Source of the DNA: Lysobacteraceae bacterium | GTDB taxonomy: Bacteria > Pseudomonadota > Gammaproteobacteria > Xanthomonadales > Rhodanobacteraceae | Assembly: GCA_028870665.1 (NCBI GenBank) | Contig: JAGWPB010000020.1 | Location: 1-41,470, forward strand | Direction: 5' to 3' | Length of the DNA stretch: 41,470 nt | Shown: positions 29,439 through 40,386 of the stretch, piece after piece | Layout of the letters: the number at the start of each line of letters is the position of its first letter | How positions within the stretch are numbered: position 1 is the first letter of the stretch | Notes under the pieces: model-generated | The model's input: only the letters and a program-made list of their open reading frames with translations | Databases searched by the model: none | What the model was told of the DNA's origin: nothing | Translations under genes and position numbers: made by a program

Positions 29439-30049
29439 GACCGGGGCTCCTCGTTGCGTTCGGCGGGCATGCTGACCAGGCGCACGCGATCGCGCGCCCG
29501 CGCCTGCGACTGACGCGCGGCGTCCTGGTGACGCACGCCCTCGCGCCGGCGCAGGGTCAACGCCACTGCGGCGACCAGGCCGACGGTGAGGATCAGCGCT
29601 GCCACCTCGAACGGCAGCAGGAAGCGCGTGTACAGCGCCTGCCCCAGCCACTGGATGTTCGCCATCCCGTTCGCGATCGCCGGATCGGCTGGCGGTGCCA
29701 CGCGCATCGCGCGCACCCCGATCAGCGCCAGCATTTCCAGCAGCATCACCAGCGCCACCGCGATGCCCACCGGCAGAAAGCGGATGAAACCCTCGCGTGT
29801 CGCCGCGACCTTGATGTCGAGCATCATCACCACGAACAGGAACAGCACCATCACCGCGCCGACATAGACCACGACCAGCGCCAGTGCCAGGAACTCGGCA
29901 TCCAGCAACAGCCACACGCAGGCGATGCTGAAGAAGGTCAGCACCAGGCTCAGCACCGCGTGCACGGGGTTGCGCAGGCTGATCACGCCCAGCGCGGCGA
30001 CCACCGCGACGGAGGCGAACAGGTAGAAGGCCAGCAGCTCGATGCTCAT
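29435..30049 (-). CDS. nuoJ: NADH dehydrogenase I subunit J
   Basis: 204 aa with five membrane helices. [55 protein letters not shown] is the conserved core, including the [12 protein letters not shown] helix with its pi-bulge. A charged cytoplasmic tail ([12 protein letters not shown]... [11 protein letters not shown]) is longer than in E. coli but common in betaproteobacterial-type operons. ATG at 30049; overlaps nuoK by 4 nt. Confidence 0.97.
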   Translation of the reverse strand: MSIELLAFYLFASVAVVAALGVISLRNPVHAVLSLVLTFFSIACVWLLLDAEFLALALVVVYVGAVMVLFLFVVMMLDIKVAATREGFIRFLPVGIAVALVMLLEMLALIGVRAMRVAPPADPAIANGMANIQWLGQALYTRFLLPFEVAALILTVGLVAAVALTLRRREGVRHQDAARQSQARARDRVRLVSMPAERNEEPRS

Positions 30050-30068
30050 CGGTTCGTCGTCCCGTCGC

Positions 30069-30557
30069 TCAGCGGTAAGCCGCGTCCTGCGCGCGCGCAG
30101 CGGCAATCTCTTTCTCGAAACGGTCGCCGATCGCCAGCAGCTGGGTCTTGGTGACGATGTTCTCGCCGCGCTGCTCGAAGTGATATTCGTGGATGTCCGT
30201 CTCGACGATCGAATCGACCGGGCAGGATTCCTCGCAGAACCCGCAGAAGATGCACTTGAACAGATCGATGTCGTAGCGCGTGGTGCGGCGCTGGCCGTCG
30301 GCGCGCGGCGCCGAATCGATCGTGATCGCCAGCGCCGGGCACACCGCCTCGCACAGCTTGCAGGCGATGCAGCGCTCCTCGCCGTTGGGATAGCGGCGCA
30401 GCGCATGCAGGCCGCGGAAGCGATCGGACTTGGGAATGTGCTCCTGCGGATAGCGCATCGTGAACTTGGGCTTGAACAGGTACTTCAGGGTCAGACCCAT
30501 GCCGCTGAACAGCTCCAGCAGCAGCAGGCTCTTGAGATAGCGGGCGACGCGCGACAT
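30069..30557 (-). CDS. nuoI: NADH dehydrogenase I subunit I (8Fe ferredoxin)
   Basis: 162 aa. Two [4Fe-4S] binding motifs: C63, C66, C69, C73 ([12 protein letters not shown]) and C102, C105, C108, C112 ([12 protein letters not shown]), carrying clusters N6a and N6b that pass electrons from NuoG to NuoB. An amphipathic N-terminal helix contacts the membrane arm. ATG at 30557 ([17 protein letters not shown]); a frame extending upstream through nuoH is an artefact. 2 nt after nuoH. Confidence 0.98.
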   Translation of the reverse strand: MSRVARYLKSLLLLELFSGMGLTLKYLFKPKFTMRYPQEHIPKSDRFRGLHALRRYPNGEERCIACKLCEAVCPALAITIDSAPRADGQRRTTRYDIDLFKCIFCGFCEESCPVDSIVETDIHEYHFEQRGENIVTKTQLLAIGDRFEKEIAAARAQDAAYR

Positions 30558-30559
30558 GG

Positions 30560-31573
30560 TCAGGCTCCCGGCGTGACGATGTGGAAGTACTTCAGGCAGC
30601 CGGCCACCAGCACCCACACGATCGTGATCGGTATGAACACCTTCCAGCCCAGACGCATGATCTGGTCGTAGCGGTAACGCGGGAACGTGGCGCGAAACCA
30701 CAGGAACAGGAACGCGAACACGAAGGCCTTGGCGAACAGCCAGAAGAAGCCCGGGGCGCCCAGCAGGCCCCAGCTGGCCGGGAACGGGCTCATCCAGCCG
30801 CCGAAGAACAGGATCGGCGCCAGGAACGACACCAGGATCATGTTGGCGTATTCGGCGAGAAAGAAGATCGCGAACGCAGAACCCGAATACTCGACGTGGA
30901 AGCCGGCGACGATTTCCGATTCGCCCTCGGCGACATCGAATGGCGCGCGGTTGGTCTCGGCCACGCCGGAGACGAAGTAGATCACCATCACCGGCAGCAG
31001 CGGCAGCCAGAACCAGTGCAGCAGGCCGCCCTGCTGGGCATCGACGATCACGGTCAGGTTGAGACTGCCCGCCAGCACCAGCACGCACACCAGTGCCATG
31101 CCCATCGCCAGCTCGTAGGACACCACCTGCGCCGCCGAACGCATCGCGCCCAGCAGGGCATAGCGCGAGTTGGAGGCCCAGCCGGCGAGAATGATGCCGT
31201 ACACGCCCATCGAGCTCATCGCCAGCAGATACAGCACCCCGGCGTTGACGTTCGACAGCACCAGGCCCTGGCTGAACGGCACCACGGCCCACACCGCCAG
31301 CGCCGGGATCAGGGCCATCAGCGGCGCCATGAAAAACAGGAAGCGATTGGCGTTGGCCGGGACCACGATCTCCTTGATCAGCAGCTTGACCACGTCGGCG
31401 AAAGCTTGCAGCAGACCCAGCGGCCCGATCTCGTTCGGGCCCAGGCGCACGTGCATCCAGCCGATGACCTTGCGCTCCCAGTAGACGAACATCGCCACCG
31501 CGATCACCAGCGGCAGGGTGATGGCGAGCACCTTGACCAGCGTCCAGGCGACCAGGATCAGATCGTCATGCAT
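30560..31573 (-). CDS. nuoH: NADH dehydrogenase I subunit H
   Basis: 337 aa, eight membrane helices; forms much of the quinone chamber. Signatures: [62 protein letters not shown] (conserved acidic residues of the E-channel) and [26 protein letters not shown] at 31573 starts [13 protein letters not shown]. 5 nt after nuoG. Confidence 0.98.
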   Translation of the reverse strand: MHDDLILVAWTLVKVLAITLPLVIAVAMFVYWERKVIGWMHVRLGPNEIGPLGLLQAFADVVKLLIKEIVVPANANRFLFFMAPLMALIPALAVWAVVPFSQGLVLSNVNAGVLYLLAMSSMGVYGIILAGWASNSRYALLGAMRSAAQVVSYELAMGMALVCVLVLAGSLNLTVIVDAQQGGLLHWFWLPLLPVMVIYFVSGVAETNRAPFDVAEGESEIVAGFHVEYSGSAFAIFFLAEYANMILVSFLAPILFFGGWMSPFPASWGLLGAPGFFWLFAKAFVFAFLFLWFRATFPRYRYDQIMRLGWKVFIPITIVWVLVAGCLKYFHIVTPGA

Positions 31574-31578
31574 GGGGC

Positions 31579-33930
31579 TCAGGCCTTGTCGAGGGTGAGG
31601 GCCGCGCCGTATGGCGGCAGCGTGGCGGTCACGGCGTGGCCGGCTTCGATCCATGCGGTCGCGCGCGGCACGGCGGCGTCGGCCAGCAGCGGCAGCGCGA
31701 TGTCGCCGATGCGCACCGGCGCGCCGGCAACGAGCCCGCGCGCGGCGATCTCCGCGGGATGCAGGCGCACCGTCGGCGCATGGTTGAGCGGATGCGCGTT
31801 CAGCGCCGGAGATCGGCGCAACACGCCATCGCCGCGATAGATGCCCACCGTGGCAAGGCGAGCGAGCGCCGGCGCCGCACCGCGCGCGGGCAACGTCGGG
31901 GACACCGCGGGCGGCGGCTCCACGGCCAGCAGCGGCGCCAGCGCGGCGCGCAGCTCGTCCAGCGTGGTGAACTCGAAGCCGGCGCTGCCGAGCAGCCCGC
32001 CCAGGGCACGCAACACGCGCCAGCCGGGCCGCGCCGAGCCGGGCAGCCGGGCGCCGGCCGGCACGCTCTGCGGCAAGCCGTCGAGGTTGACCAGCGTGGC
32101 ATCGATCTCCGGCGTCAGTCCGATCGGCAGGATGACGTCGGCGACGCCGCGCAGGGCTTCGCCGGAAAATGCGGAAAAAGCGATCACCACATCGGCCTGA
32201 TGCAGCGCCCGCAGCGCCTGCGCGCCGTCGGCGAAATCCTCCGGCACCTCGGCGCCGTACAGCACATAGGCCTTGCGCGGCTGCGCCAGCTGCGCGGCCG
32301 CAGCCAGGCCTTCCGGTCCCGGCCGCACGCCGACTCGACCCAGGCCGACCGCGTTGGCGCCAGCCGGAATCTCGTTGCAGGCGGCACCGGTGGCGCGCGC
32401 GATGTAGCGCGCCAGCTCGCGCAACCACGCCGACTGCGGATGCTGGCTGGCGGCATCGCCCAGGATCACCACCGCCGACGCTGCGTCCCGGAGCGCGTGC
32501 ACTGCCGCGCGGGCGGCGTCGCTGACCGTGGCCGCGGAGACTTCCGATGCCAGCGCCGCAGCGGGCGCAACGCCGGTCAGCTCCATCGCCGCCCTGGCAT
32601 AGCCGAGCAGCGCCGCGACCAGCGCCTGGGGAGCGACCGCATCCTCGCCAGCCAGTGCGTAGTTGAAATCGAAGCGTGCGGGATTGACCGCGAACACCGT
32701 CGCCCCGCGAACGCAAGCCTGGCGCAGGCGATGGTTGAGGAGCGGCAGCTCACGACGCAGGTCGCAGCCGACCAGCAGCGCCGCACGCACCGTGGCGATC
32801 GCGGCGACCGGCAATTCGAACACCCGCCCTCCCCCGGCATCGGACGGATCCAGCGCGCGCAGGCGGCAATCGAGGTGGGCACTGCCCAGTCCGGCCAGCA
32901 GACGCGCCAGCAACAGACCCTCCTCGCAGGAAGTCGCCGGCTGCACCAGCGCGCCGATGTCGCTGCCGGCCACGCCACGCAGGCGTTCGACGACGACGCC
33001 CAGCGCCTCGTCCCAGCCGGTCGCGTGCCAGGCGCCGTCGCGCTTGACCATCGGCTGCTGGGCGCGATCGGCGGCATACAGTCCTTCGTGGCTGTAGCGG
33101 TCGCGATCGGACAGCCAGCACTCGTTGATCGCCTCGTTGTCGCGCGGCACCGTGCGCAGCACCGCGCCGTTGCGAGTGTGCAGCCACAGATTGGAGCCGA
33201 GCGCATCGTGATCGCCGAGCGACGGCCGCGCGATCAGCTCCCAGGCGCGCGCCTTGAAGCGGAACACCTTGTTGGTCAGCGCGCCGACCGGACAGACGTC
33301 GATGATGTTGCCCGACAATTCGCTGCCGACGGTCTTGCCGATGTAGGTGCCGATCTCCAGATGCTCGCCGCGGCCCATGCCGCCCAGCTCGTGGGTGCCG
33401 GCGATCTCGCTGACGAAACGGACGCAGCGCGTGCACTGGATGCAACGCGTCATGTCGGTGGCGATCAGCGGACCCAGGTCTTCGTCGGCCACCACGCGCT
33501 TGCGTTCGGTATAGCGCGATACCGAGCGTCCGTAGCCCAGCGAGAGGTCCTGCAACTCGCACTCGCCGCCCTGGTCGCAGATCGGACAATCGAGCGGGTG
33601 ATTGATCAGCAGGAACTCCATCACGTCGCGCTGCCAGTGCAGCGCCTTCTCCGAGCGCGTCTGCACCTTCATGCCCTCGGCCACCGGCGTGGCGCAGGCC
33701 GGCTGCGGCTTCGGGATCGGCTTGCCGCCCATCTCGACCTCGACCAGGCACTGCCGGCAATTGGCGGCGATCGGCAGCTTGCGGTGATAGCAGAAGCGCG
33801 GAATCGCGATCCCGGCGATATCGGCCGCCTGGATGATCATCGAGCCTTTCGGCGCCTGGAGCGGCCTGCCGTCGATCTCGATGTTGACGAGATCCGGCAC
33901 GCTTGTCGGATTGGAAGGTTGTGCGCTCAT
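31579..33930 (-). CDS. nuoG: NADH dehydrogenase I subunit G
   Basis: 783 aa. N-terminal ferredoxin-like [2Fe-2S] site C47, C58, C61, C79; a [4Fe-4S] site with one His, H111, C115, C118, C124; and a second [4Fe-4S] site C163, C166, C169, C213 (CIQCTRC and CPVGAL). The rest is a molybdopterin-oxidoreductase-like fold that has lost its cofactor and is Ala-rich towards the end. ATG at 33930 ([21 protein letters not shown]) has GAGG about 7 nt upstream. The frame stays open back through the repeats to nuoF, but that extension is low-quality and rejected. Separated from nuoF by 214 bp of repeats. Confidence 0.96.
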   Translation of the reverse strand: MSAQPSNPTSVPDLVNIEIDGRPLQAPKGSMIIQAADIAGIAIPRFCYHRKLPIAANCRQCLVEVEMGGKPIPKPQPACATPVAEGMKVQTRSEKALHWQRDVMEFLLINHPLDCPICDQGGECELQDLSLGYGRSVSRYTERKRVVADEDLGPLIATDMTRCIQCTRCVRFVSEIAGTHELGGMGRGEHLEIGTYIGKTVGSELSGNIIDVCPVGALTNKVFRFKARAWELIARPSLGDHDALGSNLWLHTRNGAVLRTVPRDNEAINECWLSDRDRYSHEGLYAADRAQQPMVKRDGAWHATGWDEALGVVVERLRGVAGSDIGALVQPATSCEEGLLLARLLAGLGSAHLDCRLRALDPSDAGGGRVFELPVAAIATVRAALLVGCDLRRELPLLNHRLRQACVRGATVFAVNPARFDFNYALAGEDAVAPQALVAALLGYARAAMELTGVAPAAALASEVSAATVSDAARAAVHALRDAASAVVILGDAASQHPQSAWLRELARYIARATGAACNEIPAGANAVGLGRVGVRPGPEGLAAAAQLAQPRKAYVLYGAEVPEDFADGAQALRALHQADVVIAFSAFSGEALRGVADVILPIGLTPEIDATLVNLDGLPQSVPAGARLPGSARPGWRVLRALGGLLGSAGFEFTTLDELRAALAPLLAVEPPPAVSPTLPARGAAPALARLATVGIYRGDGVLRRSPALNAHPLNHAPTVRLHPAEIAARGLVAGAPVRIGDIALPLLADAAVPRATAWIEAGHAVTATLPPYGAALTLDKA

Positions 33931-33945
33931 CGAGCCGCCTCTGAA

Positions 33946-34028
33946 AGCCCGGGTCCGCGAAGGGCGCGAAGATCGCAAAGACCAACACGATCTGATTCCA
34001 CTTCGCGTTCTTTGCGTTCTTGGCGGAC
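33946..34028. repeat. Imperfect palindromic element, copy 1 (nuoF-nuoG gap)
   Basis: 83-bp unit. Its 28-nt arms (33953-33980 and 34001-34028) match as reverse complements at 22 of 28 positions, around a 20-nt centre. The right arm has a 9-nt period (TTCGCGTTC, TTTGCGTTC, TTGGCG). Copy 2 follows after 13 bp. Confidence 0.9.
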
Positions 34029-34041
34029 CGCTCGAACAAAG

Positions 34042-34124
34042 AGCCCGGGTCCGCGAAGGGCGCGAAGATCGCAAAGACCAACACGATCTGATCCCACTTC
34101 GCGCGCTTGGCGTTCTTGGCGGAC
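34042..34124. repeat. Imperfect palindromic element, copy 2 (nuoF-nuoG gap)
   Basis: Same 83-bp unit in the same orientation, differing from copy 1 at 4 positions. Arms are 34049-34076 and 34097-34124. The pair is bounded by a 7-bp direct repeat TGAAAGC (33942-33948 and 34136-34142). Confidence 0.9.
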
Positions 34125-34144
34125 AGTCCTGGCATTGAAAGCAC

Positions 34145-35455
34145 TCATGCCGCCACCCCCAAATCGCCATCGACCAGCGAGCGACCATGCGCGACGTAAT
34201 GCTCGAACTCGTGCCAGTAATGGCGCAGGAAGCCCTGCACCGGCCACGCCGCCGCTTCACCAAAGGCGCAGATGGTGTGGCCCTCGATCTGGCCGGCGAC
34301 GGCTTTCAGCCGATGCAGGTCATCGGGCGTGCCCTTGCCTTCGACGATGCGGCTCAGCACCCGGTACATCCAGCCGGTGCCTTCGCGGCAGGGCGTGCAC
34401 TGGCCGCAGGACTCGGCGTAGTAGAAACGGCTGATGCGATGGCAGGCGCGCACCATGCAGGTGCTGTCGTCCATCACGATCACCGCGCCCGAGCCGAGCC
34501 CCGAGCCGGCCTTCTGGATGGCGTCGTAATCCATCGTCAGGCCCAGCATCGTCTCGCCCGGCAGGACCGGCATCGACGAGCCGCCGGGAATCACCGCCTT
34601 GAGCTTGCGTCCGCCGCGCACGCCACCGGCCATCGCCAGCAGCTCCTCGAACGGCGTGCCGAGGCGGATCTCGAAATTGCCGGGCCGGTTGACGTGACCG
34701 GACACCGAAAAGACCTTCGGGCCGCCGTTGTTGGGCTTGCCCAGACCGAGGAACCACTCGCCGCCGCGACGCAGGATCGCCGGCACGGAGGCATAGGTCT
34801 CGGTGTTGTTGATCGTGGTCGGCTTGCCGTAGAGACCGAAGTTGGCCGGGAACGGCGGCTTGAAACGCGGCTGGCCCTTCTTGCCTTCCAGCGACTCCAT
34901 CAGCGCGGTTTCCTCGCCGCAGATGTAGGCGCCGGCGCCGAGCGCATTGTGGATGTCGACATCGATGCCCGAGCCCAGGATGTTCCTGCCCAGCAGGCCG
35001 GCCGCGTAGGCGTCCTGCAGCGCCTGCTCGACGTGTTCGAACGGCTCATGGTGGAACTCGCCGCGCAGGTAGTTGTAGGCCACGCTGCTGCCGGTGGCAT
35101 AGCAGGCGATCGCCATGCCCTCGATCACCGCGTGCGGGTTGTAGCGCAGGATGTCGCGGTCCTTGCAGGTGCCTGGCTCGGACTCATCGGAGTTGCACAG
35201 GATGTACTTGGGCATCGTGCCTTTCGGCATGAACGACCACTTCAGGCCGGTGGGGAAGCCGGCGCCGCCGCGGCCGCGCAGGCCGGACTTCTTGACCTCG
35301 TCGATGATTGTCGCCGGATCGGGGCGCTCGGCGAGGATCTTCTTCCACGCCGCGTAGCCGCCGGTCTGCAGGTAGCTCTCCAGCGACCACGGCGTGTCGA
35401 GATGCAGGGTCGTGAAGACGACCTGGTGTTCCTGCGGGGCGGGACCGACTGCCAT
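34145..35455 (-). CDS. nuoF: NADH dehydrogenase I subunit F (NADH/FMN binding)
   Basis: 436 aa. Oxidises NADH via FMN. The FMN/NADH site [10 protein letters not shown] is at 61-70, and cluster N3 uses C350, C353, C356 ([12 protein letters not shown]) and C396 (HTICAFG). ATG at 35455 ([10 protein letters not shown]) has GAGG about 7 nt upstream; a GTG at 35467 that overlaps the nuoE stop is possible but less likely. Works with NuoE and NuoG in the peripheral arm. Confidence 0.97.
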   Translation of the reverse strand: MAVGPAPQEHQVVFTTLHLDTPWSLESYLQTGGYAAWKKILAERPDPATIIDEVKKSGLRGRGGAGFPTGLKWSFMPKGTMPKYILCNSDESEPGTCKDRDILRYNPHAVIEGMAIACYATGSSVAYNYLRGEFHHEPFEHVEQALQDAYAAGLLGRNILGSGIDVDIHNALGAGAYICGEETALMESLEGKKGQPRFKPPFPANFGLYGKPTTINNTETYASVPAILRRGGEWFLGLGKPNNGGPKVFSVSGHVNRPGNFEIRLGTPFEELLAMAGGVRGGRKLKAVIPGGSSMPVLPGETMLGLTMDYDAIQKAGSGLGSGAVIVMDDSTCMVRACHRISRFYYAESCGQCTPCREGTGWMYRVLSRIVEGKGTPDDLHRLKAVAGQIEGHTICAFGEAAAWPVQGFLRHYWHEFEHYVAHGRSLVDGDLGVAA

Positions 35456-35463
35456 CTGCGACC

Positions 35464-35987
35464 TCACTTCAGCGCGTCGAGGATCCGGTCCACCGCGGCG
35501 GTGTCCAGATGCTCGTGGTAATGCCCGTCAACGACCATCATCGGCGCGCCGCAGCAGGCGGCCAGACATTCCTCCTCCTGCTTGAGGTACACGCGGCCGT
35601 CGGCGCTGCTCTCGCCCAACCGGATCCCGAACTTCTTCTCGCAGTGCTGCACGATGCCCTCGGCCCCGTTGAGCCAGCACGAGATGTTGGTGCAGATGGC
35701 GACGTTGTGGCGCGCCACCGGCGCCAGTTCGAACATCGAGTAGAACGTCGCCACCTCGTAGGCCCACACCGGAGGGATGCCGAGGTACCGCGCCACCGCC
35801 GCGATCAGCACGTCGCTCAGCCAGCCGCCGTTCTGCTCCTGCGCGGCCATCAGCGCCTGGATCGTCGCCGAGCGACGGCGGTCGGGCGGAAACTTGGCCA
35901 GCCAGTGGTCGATGTGCTCGCGCGTGGCCGTGCTCAGCACGGTCGCGGGATCGACGTCCTTGACGAGATCGAAGTTGCCGGTCGCCT

Positions 35988-35991
<4 letters not shown>
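35464..35991 (-). CDS. nuoE: NADH dehydrogenase I subunit E
   Basis: 175 aa thioredoxin-like protein holding the [2Fe-2S] cluster N1a: C100 and C105 (CTNISC), C142 and C146 (CLAAC). [33 protein letters not shown] is the helical N-terminal bundle. ATG at 35991 overlaps nuoD's stop (ATGA). Confidence 0.98.
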
Positions 35992-37241
<1,250 letters not shown>

Positions 37242-37248
37242 GGCGCGC

Positions 37249-37989
37249 TCAGTTCTGCTGCCAGCGGTCGGTGGCCTCGGCGCGCGCCTGGGCCAGGCTG
37301 GCGTCGTGGCGGATCACGCGCGCCACGCCGACGCGCGGTTCGATCGACACCGGTTCGTAGACCACGCGCTGCCGCTCGGGGTCGTAGCGCACCTCGACAT
37401 TGCCGATCAGCGGGAAGTCCTTGCGGAACGGATGTCCGACGAAACCGTAGTCGGTCAGGATGCGGCGCAGGTCCGGGTGGCCGTCGAAGATGATGCCGAA
37501 CAGGTCGAACGCCTCGCGCTCGAACCAGTTGGCGCCGGGCCACAGCGAGGTCAGCGACGGCACCAGCGGCAGGCCGTCGTCAGGGCAGAAGCAGCGCAGG
37601 CGCAGGCGCCGGTTGTGGCTGACCGACAGCAGATGCACCACCACCGCGAAGCGGCGCGGCGCCGGCTCGTTGCGCGGGCGCTGCGACCAGTCGAAGCGCC
37701 CCGGGCCCTCGCCCTCGACGCCGCGCGAATAGCCGGTCGCGGTGACCTGTTGCGAGGTCTCCCACTCGGCCTCGCCGTAGCTCTGGTAGTCCACGCCGCA
37801 CAGGTCCATCAGTTCGCCAAAGCGCAGCGCGGGGTCGTCGCGCAGCAGGGTCGCCACCGCGTGCAGATCCGGCGCCGCCACCACCAGCGTGGTTTCGCCA
37901 AGCGCCTCGACCAGGGCGACGACACGATCGCCCAGGCGGTCGCGCAGGACGGTAGCGAGCGGTGATTCGGCAGCGGTCGTCGGGGCCAT
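37249..37989 (-). CDS. nuoC: NADH dehydrogenase I subunit C (30-kDa type)
   Basis: 246 aa. Peripheral-arm subunit with the signature [40 protein letters not shown]. It has an insertion around residues 100-120 ([18 protein letters not shown]) and the C-terminal [11 protein letters not shown] typical of the separate NuoC. ATG at 37989 has AAGGA about 7 nt upstream. 7 nt before nuoD; 71 nt after nuoB, with a hairpin in between. Confidence 0.97.
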   Translation of the reverse strand: MAPTTAAESPLATVLRDRLGDRVVALVEALGETTLVVAAPDLHAVATLLRDDPALRFGELMDLCGVDYQSYGEAEWETSQQVTATGYSRGVEGEGPGRFDWSQRPRNEPAPRRFAVVVHLLSVSHNRRLRLRCFCPDDGLPLVPSLTSLWPGANWFEREAFDLFGIIFDGHPDLRRILTDYGFVGHPFRKDFPLIGNVEVRYDPERQRVVYEPVSIEPRVGVARVIRHDASLAQARAEATDRWQQN

Positions 37990-38009
37990 CTTGGTTCCTT
38001 CGCGGCCGC

Positions 38010-38049
38010 CCGCATCCTCCGCGCCCGCGCGGGCGCCGGGCGAATGCGG
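38010..38049 (-). promoter_or_regulatory. Two-tier hairpin in the nuoB-nuoC gap
   Basis: An exact 16-bp palindrome, GCGCCCGC then GCGGGCGC (38021-38036), lies inside an outer pair CCGCAT (38010-38015) and ATGCGG (38044-38049). The structure ends about 20 nt before the nuoC start. No T-run follows. It may affect nuoC translation or mRNA processing. Confidence 0.5.
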
Positions 38050-38060
38050 CGGCGCGGGTC

Positions 38061-38615
38061 TCAGCGCGCGATCGTGTTGGTGCGACGGATTTTTTTCTGC
38101 AGCTGGAGAATGCCGTGGATCAGCGCCTCGGCCGTCGGCGGACAGCCCGGCACGTACACGTCCACCGGCACGATGCGGTCGCAGCCGCGCACGACCGAAT
38201 ACGAATAGTGGTAGTAGCCGCCGCCGTTGGCGCAGGAGCCCATCGAGATCACCCACTTCGGCTCGGCCATCTGGTCATAGACCTTGCGCAGCGCCGGCGC
38301 CATCTTGTTGACCAGGGTACCGGCGACGATCATCACGTCCGACTGGCGCGGGCTGCCGCGGAAGATCACCCCGTAGCGATCCAGATCCAGGCGCGCGGCG
38401 CCGGCGTGCATCATCTCCACCGCGCAGCAGGCGAGCCCGAAGGTCATCGGCCACATCGAGCCGGTGCGCGCCCAGTTCAGCAGCGCATCGACGCTGGTGG
38501 TGGCGAAGCCGTGCTGCATCACCGGGTTGTCGCCGGCCGGGCGCAGGATGTCGTCGACCAGGTTCAGCGGCGCCGGGTTGTGCATCACCCGGTCGAGGGA
38601 CTGCATCACTCCCAT
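38061..38615 (-). CDS. nuoB: NADH dehydrogenase I subunit B
   Basis: 184 aa. Holds cluster N2, the electron donor to quinone: C63 and C64 ([10 protein letters not shown]), C128 (GSCAN) and C158 (PGCPP). ATG at 38615 has GGGAG about 9 nt upstream; an ATG three codons in (38606) is too close to its own GGGAG. Overlaps nuoA by 10 nt. Confidence 0.98.
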   Translation of the reverse strand: MGVMQSLDRVMHNPAPLNLVDDILRPAGDNPVMQHGFATTSVDALLNWARTGSMWPMTFGLACCAVEMMHAGAARLDLDRYGVIFRGSPRQSDVMIVAGTLVNKMAPALRKVYDQMAEPKWVISMGSCANGGGYYHYSYSVVRGCDRIVPVDVYVPGCPPTAEALIHGILQLQKKIRRTNTIAR

Positions 38616-38962
38616 TCGAGCGCTCCCTTCTTCCAGATATAGATGAAGCCGACCACCAGCAGGCCGAGAAACAGCGCCATCTCGACCAGCGCGATCAGGC
38701 CGATGCGGTCGAACACCACCGCCCACGGAAACAGGAAGGCGATCTCGAGATCGAAGATGACGAACAGGATCGCGATCAGGTAGTAGCGCACGTCGAACTT
38801 CATGCGCGCGTCCTCGAAGGCCTCGAAGCCGCATTCGTAGGGCGCCAGCTTTTCCGCGCCGGGGCGCCGCGGGGCGACGATCAGCCCGATCGCCAGCAGC
38901 ACGATGCCGAGACCCGCCGCGACGACGATGAACACCAGGACCGGCCAGTATTCGGCGAGCAC
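38606..38962 (-). CDS. nuoA: NADH dehydrogenase I subunit A
   Basis: 118 aa, three membrane helices. First gene of the nuo operon. [42 protein letters not shown] is the conserved loop and second helix with its acidic residues, next to the quinone cavity. The start is GTG at 38962, backed by GGAGG about 8 nt upstream. A short hairpin GCGCC/GGCGC with a 4-nt loop (38975-38988) covers part of that site. Confidence 0.97.
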   Translation of the reverse strand: MLAEYWPVLVFIVVAAGLGIVLLAIGLIVAPRRPGAEKLAPYECGFEAFEDARMKFDVRYYLIAILFVIFDLEIAFLFPWAVVFDRIGLIALVEMALFLGLLVVGFIYIWKKGALEWE

Positions 38963-39029
38963 TCGGTGACCTCCGCGCCGGAAGGCGCTTCAGGGGTCGC
39001 GCCTGGGCGGCGCGGCCTGGGATTCGATG

Positions 39030-39114
39030 TGGTGCCCAAGGGGGGACTCGAACCCCCACGACTTGCGTCGCTACCACCTCAAGGTAGTGCGTCTACCAGT
39101 TCCGCCACCTGGGC
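39030..39114 (-). tRNA. tRNA-Leu (anticodon GAG)
   Basis: 85 nt with encoded CCA, long variable arm as in Leu tRNAs. Acceptor GCCCAGG pairs with CUUGGGC; anticodon stem CTACC/GGTAG holds the loop TTGAGGT with anticodon GAG, reading CUC/CUU. It starts 8 nt after the secG stop, so it is probably cut from the tpiA-secG transcript. E. coli also has secG followed by tRNA-Leu(GAG). Confidence 0.96.
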
Positions 39115-39122
39115 ATGAAGCT

Positions 39123-39539
39123 TCAATGACTCGATTTTGCCGCCGCGGGCGCCGCGGGAACACGCGGCACCGTCGGCAGCGCAACCCTAGGCACCTCGCC
39201 CGCGACCGGTGCTGCCGCCCGCACGGCGGCAGGCGCGGCGGCAGGCGGCGGCTTGACCGCGCCCGCCATCACGCCGAGGCCCACGGTGCTGGATTTCTGC
39301 GGTGCGCCGGCGTGGCTGAGATAGATCGCCATGCTCAGGCTGACCAGGAAGAACAGCGCTGCCAGCGTGGCGGTGGCGCGAGTGAGGAAGCTGGCCGAGC
39401 CGCGCGCGCCGAACACGGTCGCCGACGCGCCGCCGCCGAATCCGGAACCGGCGTCGGCACCGGCGCCACGCTGCAGCAGGATCAGCACGATCATCGACGC
39501 GGCGATGAGAACGTAGAAGACGGAAAAGATGGTGAACAT
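39123..39539 (-). CDS. secG: Protein translocase subunit SecG
   Basis: 138 aa. Two membrane helices (FSVFYVLIAASMIVLILLQRG and ATATLAALFFLVSLSMAIYL) around the conserved GAGADAGSGFGGGASATVFGARGSASFLTR. SecG assists SecYE in export. The C-terminal about 55 residues are a Pro/Ala/Val-rich tail, long for SecG. ATG at 39539 (MFTIFSVFYV); only a weak ribosome site. 22 nt after tpiA. Confidence 0.95.
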   Translation of the reverse strand: MFTIFSVFYVLIAASMIVLILLQRGAGADAGSGFGGGASATVFGARGSASFLTRATATLAALFFLVSLSMAIYLSHAGAPQKSSTVGLGVMAGAVKPPPAAAPAAVRAAAPVAGEVPRVALPTVPRVPAAPAAAKSSH

Positions 39540-39561
39540 GATGTCGTAGGTCTCGGCGCGG

Positions 39562-40308
39562 TCAGCGCGCCGCGGCGCAGATCGCCAGGAATTCGGACGC
39601 CAGCAGCGAGGCGCCTCCGACCAGCCCGCCGTCCACATCCGGTTGCGCGAACAAGTCGGCCGCATGGGCCGCCTTGACGCTGCCGCCGTAAAGGATGCGA
39701 GTCAGCCCCGAAAGTTTAGCATCGGCGCTCGCGAGTTGGCTACGGATGAAGGCGTGCGCCTCCTGCGCCTGCGCCGTCGTGGCCGCGCGTCCGCTGCCGA
39801 TCGCCCACACCGGCTCGTAGGCGATCAGCGCCCGTGCGAACGCGGGCGCGCCGGCGACGGCCATCACCGCGTCGAGCTGGCGCGCCAGTACGGACTCGGT
39901 GGCACCGGCCTCGCGCTGCTGCAGCGTCTCCCCGATGCAGAGCACCGGGATCAGGCCCCCGGCCTGGGCCGCCATGAACTTGGCCGCCACCTGCGCGTCG
40001 TCCTCGCCGTGATACTGGCGGCGCTCCGAGTGGCCCACCAGCACATGGGTGCAGCCGATGTCCCCGAGCATCGCCGCCGCGACCTCGCCGGTATAGGCGC
40101 CGACGGCATGCGCGCTGACGTCCTGACCGCCGAAGCCGATGCCGGCGCTTGCATGCGCGGTGATCAGCTCCGCAAGATAGGGAAACGGCGCGAACACGAT
40201 GACGTCGCAGGAACCCGGCAGCGCCGCCGCCAGCGCATCCAGCAGCGCGCGGTTGGCGACGCGGGAACCGTGCATCTTCCAGTTGGCGGCGACCAGTTTC
40301 CTGCGCAT
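39562..40308 (-). CDS. tpiA: Triose-phosphate isomerase
   Basis: 248 aa, full length. Interconverts dihydroxyacetone phosphate and glyceraldehyde-3-phosphate. Catalytic K11 (NWKMHGS), H93 (VGHSERRQY) and E165 (AYEPVWAIGSG); phosphate loop YGGSV and GGLVGGASL. ATG at 40308 has GGAG about 9 nt upstream. First gene of the tpiA-secG-tRNA unit with a good promoter (40336-40364). Confidence 0.98.
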   Translation of the reverse strand: MRRKLVAANWKMHGSRVANRALLDALAAALPGSCDVIVFAPFPYLAELITAHASAGIGFGGQDVSAHAVGAYTGEVAAAMLGDIGCTHVLVGHSERRQYHGEDDAQVAAKFMAAQAGGLIPVLCIGETLQQREAGATESVLARQLDAVMAVAGAPAFARALIAYEPVWAIGSGRAATTAQAQEAHAFIRSQLASADAKLSGLTRILYGGSVKAAHAADLFAQPDVDGGLVGGASLLASEFLAICAAAR

Positions 40309-40335
40309 CGGGCCGTGCTCCGCGGAAGGCGGCGC

Positions 40336-40364
40336 AGCATAGCCACGCCATCCCGGCGGCGCAA
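40336..40364 (-). promoter_or_regulatory. Promoter of tpiA-secG-tRNA-Leu
   Basis: On the minus strand TTGCGC (40364-40359), 17 bp, then TATGCT (40341-40336). Start near 40329, leader about 20 nt. A small dyad TTGAC-N4-GTCAA (40365-40378) lies directly upstream, between this promoter and the divergent dehydrogenase gene. Confidence 0.6.
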
Positions 40365-40386
40365 TTGACACCGGTCAAGGAAAGCC

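Noticed and set aside
33927..34247. 106-aa frame across the nuoF-nuoG repeats, and an N-terminal extension of nuoG through them
   Set aside because: The frame only repeats the 83-bp unit in translation. NuoG aligns from its own ATG at 33930 with a good ribosome site, and no NuoG family extension is known there.
35456..35467. GTG start for nuoF overlapping the nuoE stop
   Set aside because: The downstream ATG at 35455 has a well-placed GAGG, and the extra four residues add nothing conserved.
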